DNA of 64,000 bases from an uncultured Roseburia sp. (GCA_900557275.1 USRX01000004.1:62001-126000), one strand, 5' to 3'; numbered from the stretch's first letter, positions 1 through 8,453 are shown. Made by a program: numbers and translations. The notes: a model not told the origin generated them from the sequence alone.

Positions 1-62
1 TATAGACAGAAATAATTAGTTTGTTATATACGATATCTACATCACTGAAAGGAGGATGTATT

Positions 63-524
63 ATGGCAAATACATTGGCGGTAGCACAATATTTAAATTA
101 TTTGCATAAGCCAAAACATACAAAAGATATGGATCAGATGAAAATGCACAAAATGATGTATTTTACGCAGAGAGAATCATTAATGCTCCATAGAAGTCCT
201 TTGTTTGATGGAGAATTTGAAGCCTGGAGATATGGTCCCGTTTTGACGCAGGTAAGAAGCGAATATTTAACAGGAAACATGTTTGCCGGATATTATGGAG
301 AACTTGAAGAGGCAGAAAAACAGTTGGTCACATCGGTATTTGAGCGTTATGATAATTACAGTGCATGGGATCTTAGTACATTATCACATGCAGAGTATTC
401 GTGGCAACAGGCAAGATGTGGTCTTGCCGAGAATGAACAGGGACATGAGAAGTTAAGATTAAGTGCAATGAATGTCGATGCAACACGGGAATTTTTAAGA
501 AGAAAAGGTGTGGTATTTTCATAA
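63..524 (+). CDS. Panacea-domain (SocA-like) antitoxin-type protein
   Basis: A 153-aa protein. The start is the ATG at 63, which sits behind a strong AAAGGAGG site; an upstream in-frame extension to 21 has no such site. It resembles the Panacea/DUF4065 (SocA-like) family: an N-terminal helical part with a KMHKMMYF segment (residues 27-34) followed by the family hallmark EAWRYGPV (residues 53-60). Panacea proteins act as antitoxins to many unrelated toxins, usually encoded next door, and SocA itself is a proteolytic adaptor. Here the downstream neighbours are broken or very short, so a partner toxin is not obvious and the locus looks like the surviving half of a toxin-antitoxin or phage-defence module. 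The family call is good; the antitoxin role is inferred. Confidence 0.75.
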   Translation: MANTLAVAQYLNYLHKPKHTKDMDQMKMHKMMYFTQRESLMLHRSPLFDGEFEAWRYGPVLTQVRSEYLTGNMFAGYYGELEEAEKQLVTSVFERYDNYSAWDLSTLSHAEYSWQQARCGLAENEQGHEKLRLSAMNVDATREFLRRKGVVFS

Positions 525-579
525 TATAAGACCACAGGCAAGTGTGTCTGTGGTTTTATTAATCATAGGGAATTTAAAA

Positions 580-729
580 ATGACGGTAGAAGAACAAAAA
601 GAATATTAAAAAAATAATTTTAAATTGGAATCGCTTCGCGAGACGCAAAACACAAAACGCGAATTAGAAGCATTTTCTCAGGCAACAATGGGAACACGTA
701 TCGCGGATTATTTAAAAGAAGAGGCCTAG
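580..729 (+). pseudogene. Small broken ORF with an internal TAA
   Basis: An open frame starting ATG at 580 runs to TAG at 727-729 and is interrupted only by one TAA at 607-609. Read through, it would be a 49-residue peptide ending MGTRIADYLKEEA. I do not recognise the family. The single nonsense codon, ten codons in, suggests a recently inactivated small gene, though translation could instead begin at the TTG at 625. It lies between the Panacea gene and another short ORF, at the position where a toxin partner would be expected. Confidence 0.35.
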
Positions 730-738
730 GAAGATGAC

Positions 739-1026
739 TTGAAGCATAATACAAAAGTTTATTTGATCAGAGATATGATAAGTGGTGAGATTGCATTTTA
801 TTTTTCTCTTAATTGTGGGATTTTATTTGAAGAACTTAATGCATTTCATTTGTCAGACGAAGAAAAGGAACCATTTGACCAGTATGTAAAAGCACTTCAA
901 TATATCAGAGAAAATGAGGATCAGATGGATCAGGATAACGCTAATAAACAATTGGATGAAGCTATGATGAAATTTGAAACTTATCGTTTTTTACAAGTCG
1001 AATTTTACAGGAATAAATATATATAA
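739..1026 (+). CDS. Short acidic hypothetical protein, probably truncated
   Basis: A 95-aa frame with a TTG start at 739 and no good ribosome site (GGAAGATGAC just upstream). It begins with a beta-strand-like stretch (VYLIRDMISGEIAFYFSLNC) followed by an acidic helical tail. The beginning is reminiscent of the N-terminal part of Lachnospiraceae acetyltransferase-like accessory proteins, but that is a weak impression and I assign no function. At 95 residues, followed at once by a fragment of a different gene, it is likely to be the 5' part of a gene cut by a rearrangement. It could be the remains of the Panacea partner toxin. Confidence 0.35.
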   Translation: MKHNTKVYLIRDMISGEIAFYFSLNCGILFEELNAFHLSDEEKEPFDQYVKALQYIRENEDQMDQDNANKQLDEAMMKFETYRFLQVEFYRNKYI

Positions 1027-1028
1027 AT

Positions 1029-1250
1029 TTGTTTATAATACATCAGTTTACAACTATGGGAATCATTCTGGAAGTGAAATATGCGCCGGATGGAAATCTG
1101 GAAGCTGCCTGCCAGAAAGCACTGGATCAGGTTCAGGAAAAACATTATGAGGAAGAATTGTGGGAAGAGGGTATTGACCAGGTGCTAAAATATGGCATTG
1201 CGTGTTATAAAAAACGGTGCCGGGTCATGCTAGCAGATATGAAATTGTGA
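1029..1250 (+). pseudogene. C-terminal fragment of an AAA-ATPase-like / PD-(D/E)XK nuclease protein
   Basis: The frame encodes only the tail of the AAA-ATPase-like/PDDEXK_9 (DUF1703) family. It has GIILEVKYA, with the E-x-K of the nuclease fold, then a conserved alanine-rich helix and the ending YGIACYKKRCRV, which matches the usual C-terminus of these proteins of about 500-550 aa. The N-terminal ATPase domain is absent: the frame opens inside the intergenic sequence with a TTG lacking a ribosome site. These proteins are abundant accessory genes in Lachnospiraceae and Bacteroidetes and often decay. The intact C-terminus with a missing 5' part points to deletion. Confidence 0.7.
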
Positions 1251-1355
1251 AAAAAGTCTGTAAATAAGATTTTATATGATAATGCAAGGCGAAAAGTTCA
1301 TGTATTGGGTTTTTCGTTCTTGTTTTATATGTAACAGCTATAAATTTACATGTTA
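1251..1355. repeat. Interspersed repeat, copy A
   Basis: About 105 bp closely matching 46351-46453 in the same orientation. Shared blocks include AAAAGTCTGTAAATAAG, TATGATAA, a GTTCAT core, TTTTTCG and CAGCTATAAATTT. Part of the element can fold: GCGAAAA pairs with TTTTCGT, and the other copy keeps the stem with different bases. It begins right after the nuclease fragment. Function unknown; probably a dispersed intergenic element rather than a gene. Confidence 0.7.
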
Positions 1356-1444
1356 GGAGCAGACAGAAAATCTGCCTATTTTGACGTTTCTTCAACTGCT
1401 TATTCTGACAGCCGTCCTTCGCACGCTCAGTTAGAGTGCACTTC

Positions 1445-1507
1445 AAACTGTACCATCCTGCCAAAGTCAGACATAAAAATCTGACGATTGGCAGGATGAT
1501 ACAGTTT
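1445..1507. repeat. Long near-perfect hairpin (MITE/REP-like)
   Basis: Inverted repeat with arms of about 27 nt (outer part AAACTGTA.CATCCTGCCAA, inner part GTCAGA) around an 8-nt loop. It has one C/T difference and a small bulge. It lies past the end of the minus-strand ABC permease but is not followed by a T tract on that strand, so it is not a classical terminator. The stretch 1508-1633 holds no gene I can support. Confidence 0.6.
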
Positions 1508-1633
1508 TTGCCCATTTCAGAGCTTCCAGCTTTTTCCCTTTTATAGAAACTATATTTTTACAACGATTTGCGTTATCTTCACATTTCCCACGAAAGCAGC
1601 CGGAATGAAAGTGGCAATAAAAGATTTGATGAG

Positions 1634-2431
1634 TTACAAACGCTTCACATACCATTTTTCCACCCCGTGGATCAGCACATACAGCCCAATGGCGATCAGG
1701 CACAGGATGATGATGGACATGAGGACCCAGTCAAGCTTAAATACCTGACTGCCATAGATAATGAGAAATCCAAGCCCTTTTCGGGATGCGATGAATTCTC
1801 CGATGATGACGCCTACGAGGCAGAGTCCGATATCCACTTTCATGATGGAGAGCAGGCTTGGAATGTTGGCGGGGATCAGGATCTTGCATAAGATATCCTT
1901 TCGTGTGCCGCCCAGCGTTTCAATCAGCTTGAGTTTTTCACTGCTGACTTCCATGAAGTCTGTATACAAACTCAGGATGGAGCCGAAGATGGCGACAGAC
2001 ATGCCGGTCACGATAATCGTTTTATAATTGCCGCCCAGCCATACGATAAGCAGAGGAGCCAGGGCGGATTTGGGCAGACTGTTCAGTACGACCAGATAAG
2101 GTTCCACGGTTTTTGATACGGAAGGACTGATCCACAGCAGGATCGTAATCAGCAGAGTAAAGCCGATGACTAGCAGGAAGCTGACGATAGTTTCCAACAG
2201 GGTAATGCTCAGATGTCCATAGAGACTGCCATCAGCTGCCATGGAGAGCATGCAGCGAAACATGCGGCTGGGGCTGCTGAAGATAAAGTCATCGATCCAG
2301 CCCAGATCAGCAGCAATCTCCCATAAAGCAAAAAAAGCGACAAATATAAGGATCCGCATGCAGAAGATGCGGCGTTTGTTTTTATGTTGCCGGGAAAGAT
2401 ACTGTTCCTGCCGGGAGAGCGGTTCTTTCAT
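1634..2431 (-). CDS. ABC transporter permease (nitrate/sulfonate/taurine/thiamine-precursor type)
   Basis: A 265-aa inner-membrane permease of the SsuC/TauC/ThiX type, with about six hydrophobic segments beginning after residue 25. It has the coupling EAA loop (ETLGGTRKDILCKILIPANI), which docks onto the ATPase. The start at 2431 is supported by GGGAGGAATTAAATC directly upstream, so the gene overlaps the end of the ATPase gene by 50 nt and the two are translationally coupled. Substrate cannot be read from the permease; sulfonates, taurine or a thiamine pyrimidine precursor are the usual choices. No periplasmic-type binding protein gene lies on either side. Confidence 0.85.
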   Translation of the reverse strand: MKEPLSRQEQYLSRQHKNKRRIFCMRILIFVAFFALWEIAADLGWIDDFIFSSPSRMFRCMLSMAADGSLYGHLSITLLETIVSFLLVIGFTLLITILLWISPSVSKTVEPYLVVLNSLPKSALAPLLIVWLGGNYKTIIVTGMSVAIFGSILSLYTDFMEVSSEKLKLIETLGGTRKDILCKILIPANIPSLLSIMKVDIGLCLVGVIIGEFIASRKGLGFLIIYGSQVFKLDWVLMSIIILCLIAIGLYVLIHGVEKWYVKRL

Positions 2432-3188
2432 GATTTAATTCCTCCCAGATAAGATTGAAATATTGATTAAATGCTTCGGTATTTCTCCGCTCCATCGGTG
2501 TAAGTTGTTTTGGAAAATCCGTGGAAACGATCCGCTGGATTTTTCCGGGGCGTTTTGTCAGGATGATAATGTGATCGGCCAGGCTGATAGCTTCTGCAAG
2601 ATCGTGGGTTACCATGATGGCTGTCTTTTTTTCTTTTTTTATAATAGAACCAATGTCGTTGCTCACGTTCAGACGGGTCTGATAATCCAATGCGGAAAAC
2701 GGCTCATCTAAGAAAAGCAGATCCGGTTTTAAGACGAGGGTGCGCACAAGAGCTGCCCGCTGGCGCATGCCGCCGGAGAGCTGGGAAGGTCTGGCATTGG
2801 CAAATGCTTCCAGACCGTAATCTTTCAGAAGCTTCATGGCATAAGCTTTCGTACTGTCCGTCAGCTGATGCCGGATCTCCAGTCCCAACAGAACATTTTT
2901 GTAGATCGTCCGCCATTCTAAGAGTTGGTCATTTTGGAGCATGTATCCGATATGATAACGCAGCTTCGGGGTAAACGGGGCGCCAAAGAGCCAGATATTG
3001 CCGGCTTCCGGTTCCAAAAGTCCGGCAAGCAGATTTAAAAGTGTGGATTTGCCACATCCGCTGGGGCCTACGATGGCAAGAAAATCGCCGGCGTTGACTG
3101 AAAATGTAATATCCGATAAAGCAGGAATCTCGCCCTGCATGGTGTGATAGGAAAAACTGACGTGATCGACGGAAAATATCTGTTCCAC
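2382..3188 (-). CDS. ABC transporter ATP-binding protein (nitrate/sulfonate/taurine/thiamine-precursor type)
   Basis: ATPase of an importer, 268 aa. Walker A GPSGCGKST at residues 41-49, signature LSGGMRQR, Walker B LLFLDEPFSALD and the switch histidine (MVTHD) are all present. An ATG at 3197 touches the AGGAGG ribosome site with no spacing, so the in-frame GTG at 3188, nine bases from the site, is the better start. First gene of a two-gene unit with the permease. It powers uptake of an unidentified small anionic or vitamin-like substrate. The missing binding protein means the system is either partly lost here or borrows one encoded elsewhere. Confidence 0.87.
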   Translation of the reverse strand: MEQIFSVDHVSFSYHTMQGEIPALSDITFSVNAGDFLAIVGPSGCGKSTLLNLLAGLLEPEAGNIWLFGAPFTPKLRYHIGYMLQNDQLLEWRTIYKNVLLGLEIRHQLTDSTKAYAMKLLKDYGLEAFANARPSQLSGGMRQRAALVRTLVLKPDLLFLDEPFSALDYQTRLNVSNDIGSIIKKEKKTAIMVTHDLAEAISLADHIIILTKRPGKIQRIVSTDFPKQLTPMERRNTEAFNQYFNLIWEELNHERTALPAGTVSFPAT

Positions 3189-3327
3189 GCAATGCATCCT
3201 CCTGTAAATATAATGTTTACATATTCAATATATGAAAAAAATGAAAAACAGTGCGGGATAAAACAGATACAGATAAAGAAAAGATTCCTGGGTAAAGGGA
3301 AGAGAACAGTAAAAGGGATTGAAAAAT

Positions 3328-4008
3328 ATGAAAAATTCCTTTACAATAGCAGTCATGAATCAGAAAAGAAATTATCAGAAAGAACTGGATAAAAAGCTGG
3401 AGGCATTTCAAAGGGAAGGACAGGTTCCCACATTGTTTTTACACAGCTGTTGCGCGCCATGCAGCAGTTATGTGCTGGAATATCTGTCGAATTATTTTCA
3501 GATTACTGTATTTTATTACAATCCCAATATTACCGAACAAGAGGAATATGAGAAACGAGTGGAGGAACAGCAACGCCTGATCCGGGAAATGGATACGAAA
3601 TATCCGGTAAAATTTCTGGAAGGCGCATACGAACCGGAGCGTTTTTTTGAGATCGCAAAAGGTCTGGAAGAGATTCCGGAAGGCGGTTCGCGCTGCAGAA
3701 AATGCTTTGAACTTCGTCTGGCTGAAACGGCAAGGCTCTGCAAAGAGGGCGGATATGATTATTTTACCACGACCCTTACCATCAGTCCGTTGAAAAATGC
3801 GCCTTTGCTGAATGAAGTGGGCGAACTGGCGGCTGAAACATATGGCACAGTATTTCTGAATTCTGATTTTAAGAAAAAAAATGGCTATAAGCGTTCTGTG
3901 GAATTATCCCAGGAATACGGTCTGTATCGGCAGGAGTACTGCGGATGCATTTATTCCCGGCAGGAACGGCAGAGACAATTGGAAAATACAGGAACAGAAA
4001 GGAAGTAA
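3328..4008 (+). CDS. queH: Epoxyqueuosine reductase QueH
   Basis: Reduces epoxyqueuosine to queuosine in tRNA, the last step of Q synthesis; non-homologous replacement for QueG. Predicted 226 aa. The DUF208 cysteine motifs are all present: HSCCAPC (Cys41, Cys42, Cys45), then CRKCFELR, then EYCGC near the C-terminus, binding the Fe-S cluster and a second metal centre. The ATG at 3328 follows AAAAGGGA; a later ATG at 3355 would give the usual family N-terminus ([11 protein letters not shown]) but has no ribosome site. Six bases separate it from argH, so the two are probably cotranscribed. queA, an earlier step of the pathway, lies at 45235. Confidence 0.93.
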   Translation: MKNSFTIAVMNQKRNYQKELDKKLEAFQREGQVPTLFLHSCCAPCSSYVLEYLSNYFQITVFYYNPNITEQEEYEKRVEEQQRLIREMDTKYPVKFLEGAYEPERFFEIAKGLEEIPEGGSRCRKCFELRLAETARLCKEGGYDYFTTTLTISPLKNAPLLNEVGELAAETYGTVFLNSDFKKKNGYKRSVELSQEYGLYRQEYCGCIYSRQERQRQLENTGTERK

Positions 4009-4013
4009 CAACG

Positions 4014-5405
4014 ATGGCTCAGTTATGGGGAGGAAGATTTACAAAGGAAACAGATAAGCTGGTGTACAACTTTAATGCATCCATTTCCTTTGACCAGAAA
4101 TTTTATAAAGAAGACATTCAGGGAAGCATCGCCCATGTGTCCATGCTCGGAAAACAGGGAATTCTGACCGAACAGGAGATGCAGGATATCATCAAGACCT
4201 TAAAAGAGATCCAGGAAGATGTGGAGAGCGGAAAACTGGAGATCACAGATGAATATGAGGATATCCACAGCTTTGTGGAGGCAAATTTGATCGACCGTCT
4301 GGGCGATACCGGTAAAAAACTGCACACCGGAAGAAGCCGGAATGATCAGGTAGCGCTGGATATGCGTCTGTATACGAGAAAAGAGGTTCTGGAGACAAAA
4401 GGACTGATTATGAATCTTCTGGATACGATCTTAAAGATCATGGAAGAAAATACAGAAACGATCATGCCGGGATTTACTCATCTGCAGAAAGCTCAGCCGA
4501 TCACACTGGCGCATCATATGGGTGCATACTTTGAGATGTTTAAACGAGACAGTCAGAGAATGCATGATATTTATGAGAGAATGAATTACTGTCCGTTGGG
4601 TTCCGGCGCGCTGGCTGGAACGACATATCCGCTGGATCGTGAATATACGGCAGAACTGCTCGGATTCTATGGTCCGACATTAAACAGTATGGATGGCGTA
4701 TCTGACCGTGATTATCTGATAGAATATCTGTCTGCGATTTCTACCGTTATGATGCATCTGAGCCGTTTTTCTGAGGAAGTCATCATCTGGAACTCCAACG
4801 AATATCAGTTTGTGGAGATTGATGACGCATATAGCACCGGCAGCAGTATCATGCCGCAGAAGAAAAATCCGGATATCGCAGAGCTTGTAAGAGGTAAGAC
4901 CGGCCGTGTATATGGTGCGCTGACCTCTATGCTGACGACGATGAAAGGCATTCCGCTTGCTTATAACAAAGATATGCAGGAAGATAAAGAACTGACCTTT
5001 GATGCCATTGATACGGTAAAAGGCTGTCTGGCTCTGTTTAACGGTATGCTGGCAACCATGCGTTTCAACAAAGACCGTATGAGCAAGAGTGCCCGTCATG
5101 GCTTTACCAATGCTACAGACGCCGCTGATTATCTGGTAAATCATGGGGTTCCGTTCCGTGATGCCCATGGTATCGTTGGTCGTATCGTATTATATTGTAT
5201 CGAAAAAGGCATTGCCATTGATGATATGTCTCTGGAAGAACTGAAAGCTATCAGCCCGGTATTTGAGGAAGATATTTACGAGGCAATTTCTATGGATACT
5301 TGCGTAAATAAACGTCTGACGGTAGGCGCACCGGGAAAAGATGCCATGGAAAAAGTTATTGCCATCAATAAAAAATGGCTGGAAGAAGAAAAATCTAACA
5401 ATTAA
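4014..5405 (+). CDS. argH: Argininosuccinate lyase
   Basis: Cleaves argininosuccinate to arginine and fumarate, the last step of arginine synthesis; cytoplasmic tetramer of the fumarase/aspartase superfamily. 463 aa, normal length. The superfamily signature [11 protein letters not shown] is at residues 277-287 and TGRSRNDQ at 105-112. The start at 4014 has AAAGGAAG upstream and gives the canonical MAQLWGGRF opening; an in-frame extension into queH is ignored. No other arginine genes are nearby, so argH stands apart from the rest of its pathway here. A strong terminator follows at 5457. Confidence 0.96.
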   Translation: MAQLWGGRFTKETDKLVYNFNASISFDQKFYKEDIQGSIAHVSMLGKQGILTEQEMQDIIKTLKEIQEDVESGKLEITDEYEDIHSFVEANLIDRLGDTGKKLHTGRSRNDQVALDMRLYTRKEVLETKGLIMNLLDTILKIMEENTETIMPGFTHLQKAQPITLAHHMGAYFEMFKRDSQRMHDIYERMNYCPLGSGALAGTTYPLDREYTAELLGFYGPTLNSMDGVSDRDYLIEYLSAISTVMMHLSRFSEEVIIWNSNEYQFVEIDDAYSTGSSIMPQKKNPDIAELVRGKTGRVYGALTSMLTTMKGIPLAYNKDMQEDKELTFDAIDTVKGCLALFNGMLATMRFNKDRMSKSARHGFTNATDAADYLVNHGVPFRDAHGIVGRIVLYCIEKGIAIDDMSLEELKAISPVFEEDIYEAISMDTCVNKRLTVGAPGKDAMEKVIAINKKWLEEEKSNN

Positions 5406-5456
5406 AACATATTTTTTCCTGAAAAATGTGTAATTGTGACATATTTGACAAAGTAG

Positions 5457-5487
5457 GCCCAAAATTTCGATTTTGGGCTTGCATTTT
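5457..5487 (+). terminator. Rho-independent terminator after argH
   Basis: GCCCAAAAT and ATTTTGGGC form a 9-bp stem around a TTCG tetraloop, followed by TTGCATTTT. It separates argH from asd. Confidence 0.85.
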
Positions 5488-5507
5488 ACCCCCATTTGTT
5501 TTAGTAT
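5479..5507 (+). promoter_or_regulatory. Predicted sigma-A promoter of asd
   Basis: TTGCAT and TAGTAT are separated by 17 bp, starting at the foot of the argH terminator and about 95 bp upstream of asd. A plausible match, not tested. Confidence 0.45.
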
Positions 5508-5600
5508 GTTTAACAGAACGACAAATGTTCGTGATATACGGACATAAAAACAGGAATGTCCGCAGAACAGAGGATTACCTGACAAAAAGGAGATTAGATT

Positions 5601-6692
5601 ATGAGTGATAAATTAAGAGTCGGTATTTTAGGTGGAACCGGTATGGTAGGTCAGAGATTTATTTCCCTGCTGGAGAATCATCCGTGGTTTGAGGTAACAA
5701 CCATTGCAGCAAGTCCTCGTTCTGCTGGAAAGAGATATGAAGATGCCATCGGTGACCGTTGGAAAATGGATACTCCGATGCCGGAAGCTGTAAAAGATAT
5801 CGTCGTTATGAACGTAAATGAAGTAGAAAAAGTTGCTTCTGAAGTAGATTTCGTATTCAGTGCGGTTGATATGTCCAAAGATGAGATCAAAGCGATCGAA
5901 GAGGCATATGCAAAGACAGAGACACCGGTTGTTTCCAACAACAGTGCCCACAGATGGACACCGGATGTTCCAATGGTAGTTCCGGAGATCAATCCACAGC
6001 ACATGGAAGTTATCAAATATCAGAAACAAAGACTTGGTACAAAACGTGGTTTCGTAGCTGTAAAACCGAACTGCTCCATCCAGTCTTATGCACCGGTACT
6101 TACCGCATGGAAAGAATTTGAGCCATATGAAGTGGTAGCAACTACTTATCAGGCAATTTCCGGAGCTGGTAAAACATTCAAAGACTGGCCGGAAATGGTA
6201 GAGAATATCATTCCATATATCGGTGGCGAAGAAGAGAAATCTGAGAAAGAGCCGCTTCGTCTCTGGGGCGAGATCGACGAGGAGAAAGGCGAGATCGTAC
6301 CGGCAACTTCTCCGGTCATCACTTGCCAGTGTATCCGTGTACCGGTATTAAATGGACATACCGCAGCTGTATTTGTAAAATTCCGCAAGAATCCGACAAA
6401 AGAGCAGCTGATCGAGAAACTTGTAAACTTCAGCGGAGTTCCGCAGGAGCTGAAACTTCCGAGCGCACCGGAGCATTTCATCCGTTATATGGAAGAAGAT
6501 AACCGTCCGCAGGTACAGCTGGATGTCAACTACGAGAACGGCATGGGCATCAACGTTGGCCGTCTGAGAGAAGACACCGTATATGACTGGAAATTCGTAG
6601 GACTTTCTCACAATACCGTCAGAGGCGCAGCAGGAGGAGCTGTTCTGTGTGCAGAGCTTCTGAAAGCACAGGGATATATTACAAAGAAATAA
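5601..6692 (+). CDS. asd: Aspartate-semialdehyde dehydrogenase (archaeal/fungal type)
   Basis: Makes aspartate semialdehyde from aspartyl phosphate with NADPH; the branch point to lysine/diaminopimelate, threonine and methionine. 363 aa. N-terminal nucleotide-binding GILGGTGMVGQRF at residues 8-20, catalytic Cys158 in KPNCSIQS, and GHTAAVFVKFR in the dimerisation half. The sequence pattern (SNNSAHRW, VKPNCSIQ) is that of the archaeal/fungal subfamily rather than the usual bacterial one. RBS AAAGGAGATTAGATT. Monocistronic between terminators. It links to thrC and metY elsewhere in this window, which use products of the same branch. Confidence 0.94.
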   Translation: MSDKLRVGILGGTGMVGQRFISLLENHPWFEVTTIAASPRSAGKRYEDAIGDRWKMDTPMPEAVKDIVVMNVNEVEKVASEVDFVFSAVDMSKDEIKAIEEAYAKTETPVVSNNSAHRWTPDVPMVVPEINPQHMEVIKYQKQRLGTKRGFVAVKPNCSIQSYAPVLTAWKEFEPYEVVATTYQAISGAGKTFKDWPEMVENIIPYIGGEEEKSEKEPLRLWGEIDEEKGEIVPATSPVITCQCIRVPVLNGHTAAVFVKFRKNPTKEQLIEKLVNFSGVPQELKLPSAPEHFIRYMEEDNRPQVQLDVNYENGMGINVGRLREDTVYDWKFVGLSHNTVRGAAGGAVLCAELLKAQGYITKK

Positions 6693-6739
6693 TGAAAATG
6701 TATTTATTATCGTGACTATGAAAAAATACTAAAATAAGG

Positions 6740-6788
6740 ACCTTCCAGATTGAAACACAAGAGGTGTTTTAGCTGGAAGGTGTTTTTT
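6740..6788 (+). terminator. Rho-independent terminator after asd
   Basis: ACCTTCCAG pairs with CTGGAAGGT, with an inner AAACAC/GTGTTT stem, followed by GTTTTTT. Confidence 0.9.
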
Positions 6789-6889
6789 CGTGAAGAAATG
6801 GAATCATAAAATATAGGTCAGACGGGAACTTGTTTACTTTTTGCTATAAAAAATATTGTTTATCGTAAAAAGACTGGGGTGCTATTGTG

Positions 6890-6918
6890 TTGACATATGA
6901 AAAACTGAGATTTATAAT
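6890..6918 (+). promoter_or_regulatory. Consensus promoter of the hipBA module
   Basis: Perfect TTGACA and TATAAT hexamers with 17-bp spacing. The first HipB operator begins two bases beyond the -10 box, so bound repressor would block open-complex formation or clearance. Confidence 0.8.
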
Positions 6919-6919
6919 A

Positions 6920-6977
6920 TAGCTAATATATTATCTAAAATATGATAAAAATGACTATTTTAGCTAATATATTATCT
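6920..6977 (+). promoter_or_regulatory. Two identical palindromic operators, probable HipB sites
   Basis: TAGCTAATATATTATCT occurs at 6920-6936 and again, identical, at 6961-6977, with 41-bp start-to-start spacing (about four helical turns). Each contains the perfect dyad TAATATATTA flanked by AG/CT. The position between promoter and hipB is that of classic HipB autoregulatory operators. Confidence 0.75.
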
Positions 6978-7006
6978 GTATAAAATAAAACCGGAGAAAG
7001 AAAAAG

Positions 7007-7285
7007 ATGAATGTTTTTGTATGGGAGACGGTAGAAGAATTAGATTTAAAACTGGCTGAGAGAATGCGAAATATTCGAAAACGAAGAGGCATTTCACAGA
7101 AAAAATTATCTGATCTGAGTGGTGTAAGCCTTGGATCAATCAAACGTTTTGAGTCGACAGGTCAGATTTCTCTGCAGTCATTAACAAAACTTGCTATGGA
7201 ATTGGAGCTGGCAGATGAACTGCGAAATCTTTTTACGCAGGTGCCATATAAAAATATTGAGGAGGTCATTCATGAGTCGCGATAA
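7007..7285 (+). CDS. hipB: HipB-like XRE-family antitoxin/repressor
   Basis: A 92-aa protein with one XRE helix-turn-helix at about residues 17-70 (RMRNIRKRRGISQKKLSDLSG then SLGSIKRFE). Antitoxins of this type bind and inhibit the HipA kinase and, as a complex, repress their own promoter; the twin palindromes at 6920-6977 are the obvious targets. The RBS is GGAGAAAG. The gene overlaps hipA by 14 nt, giving the tight translational coupling usual for antitoxin-first modules. The family is certain; the HipB name rests on its HipA partner. Confidence 0.85.
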   Translation: MNVFVWETVEELDLKLAERMRNIRKRRGISQKKLSDLSGVSLGSIKRFESTGQISLQSLTKLAMELELADELRNLFTQVPYKNIEEVIHESR

Positions 7286-8402
7286 GACATTGCAGGTTTT
7301 GTTTGGGAAACGTCTGGTTGGAACTCTGGCCGAAACCCAGAGTCATAAAATTGCTTTTGCGTATACAGATGAATGGCTGAATGACGGATTTTCAATCAGT
7401 CCATTTTCACTTCCTTTGAAAAAAGAGGTTTTTGTTCCTGCGAAAGATTATTTTTACGGTTTGTTTGGCGTATTTGCAGATAGTTTGCCTGATGCATGGG
7501 GAAACTTATTGTTAAACAGAATGCTGCGTCAGCATGGTCAGAAACCGGAAAATTTAAACGCATTGGACAGGCTGGCAATCGTAGGATCCTCTGGTATGGG
7601 AGCATTGACATATTTTCCAGCGAAACATTTTTCCTATAATCAGACGGGATATGACCTGGATGAATTGGAAGAACAGTGTCAGAAAATTTTAAATACAGAA
7701 TATTCGGACAAACTGGATGAATTGTATATGCTTGGAGGAACCAGTGGTGGAGCGCGTCCTAAAATCATGACGCAGATAGACGGACATTCCTGGATTATCA
7801 AATTTCCGGCGCATATAGATGGGTGCGATGCCGGGAAAATGGAATATGAATACGCACTTTGTGCAAAAGAATGTGGTATTGATATGCCAGAAGTAAGATT
7901 GTTCCCATCTGAGAAGTGTCAGGGATATTTTGGTATTCAGCGTTTTGACCGGGCAGAGGAGCATGGAATTGAAAAACGAATTCATATGTTGACAGCAGCG
8001 GCTTTGCTGGAGTTAGATTTTGAACAGCCAAGTCTGGATTATCATAGTCTGATGAAGTTGACCAAGATTATTACCAGGGATAATACGGCTGATATAGAAA
8101 ATATGTTTCGTCGGATGTGTTTCAATATATTTGCTCATAATCGGGATGATCATTCGAAAAACTTTACATTTTTATATGAACAGAAAACAGATCAATGGCA
8201 TTTGAGTCCGGCCTATGATCTGACTTACAGTAATACTTACTATGGAGAACATACGACGACGGTAGATGGAAATGGAAGAAATCCTGGTCCATCTGAGCTG
8301 CTTGCGGTCGGATTAAAGGCAGGGATGCAAAAACAACTGTGCAAAATGATCATAGACGAGATCCAGAGCTGTGTTACGGAACGATTAAAAATCTATCTGT
8401 GA
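7272..8402 (+). CDS. hipA: HipA-family serine/threonine kinase toxin
   Basis: 376 aa, start at 7272 behind GAGGAGG; longer upstream frames lie inside hipB. Has the HipA N-terminal barrel (residues 1-110) and the kinase C-terminal domain: glycine-rich loop GGTSGGARPK (155-164), ATP-anchoring Lys177 (WIIKFPA), catalytic loop NRDDHSKNFTFL (290-301) and metal-binding AYDL (314-317). All key kinase residues seem intact, so the toxin should be active. The best studied homologue phosphorylates glutamyl-tRNA synthetase and causes growth arrest. It is shorter than E. coli HipA (440 aa). The target here is unknown. Confidence 0.9.
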   Translation: MSRDKTLQVLFGKRLVGTLAETQSHKIAFAYTDEWLNDGFSISPFSLPLKKEVFVPAKDYFYGLFGVFADSLPDAWGNLLLNRMLRQHGQKPENLNALDRLAIVGSSGMGALTYFPAKHFSYNQTGYDLDELEEQCQKILNTEYSDKLDELYMLGGTSGGARPKIMTQIDGHSWIIKFPAHIDGCDAGKMEYEYALCAKECGIDMPEVRLFPSEKCQGYFGIQRFDRAEEHGIEKRIHMLTAAALLELDFEQPSLDYHSLMKLTKIITRDNTADIENMFRRMCFNIFAHNRDDHSKNFTFLYEQKTDQWHLSPAYDLTYSNTYYGEHTTTVDGNGRNPGPSELLAVGLKAGMQKQLCKMIIDEIQSCVTERLKIYL

Positions 8403-8453
8403 CGGATGAGCAGATAATGTGAAACAAATTAAAAAACAGAAAGAGAACATTGA

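Noticed and set aside
4680..5168. 162-codon open frame opposite argH
   Set aside because: No ribosome site or family pattern; it is an antisense shadow of a well-conserved gene.
5426..5608. ORF beginning MCNC upstream of asd, considered as a third cysteine leader
   Set aside because: No ribosome site, it contains the argH terminator, and it runs into asd; the cysteines are not placed before a stop.
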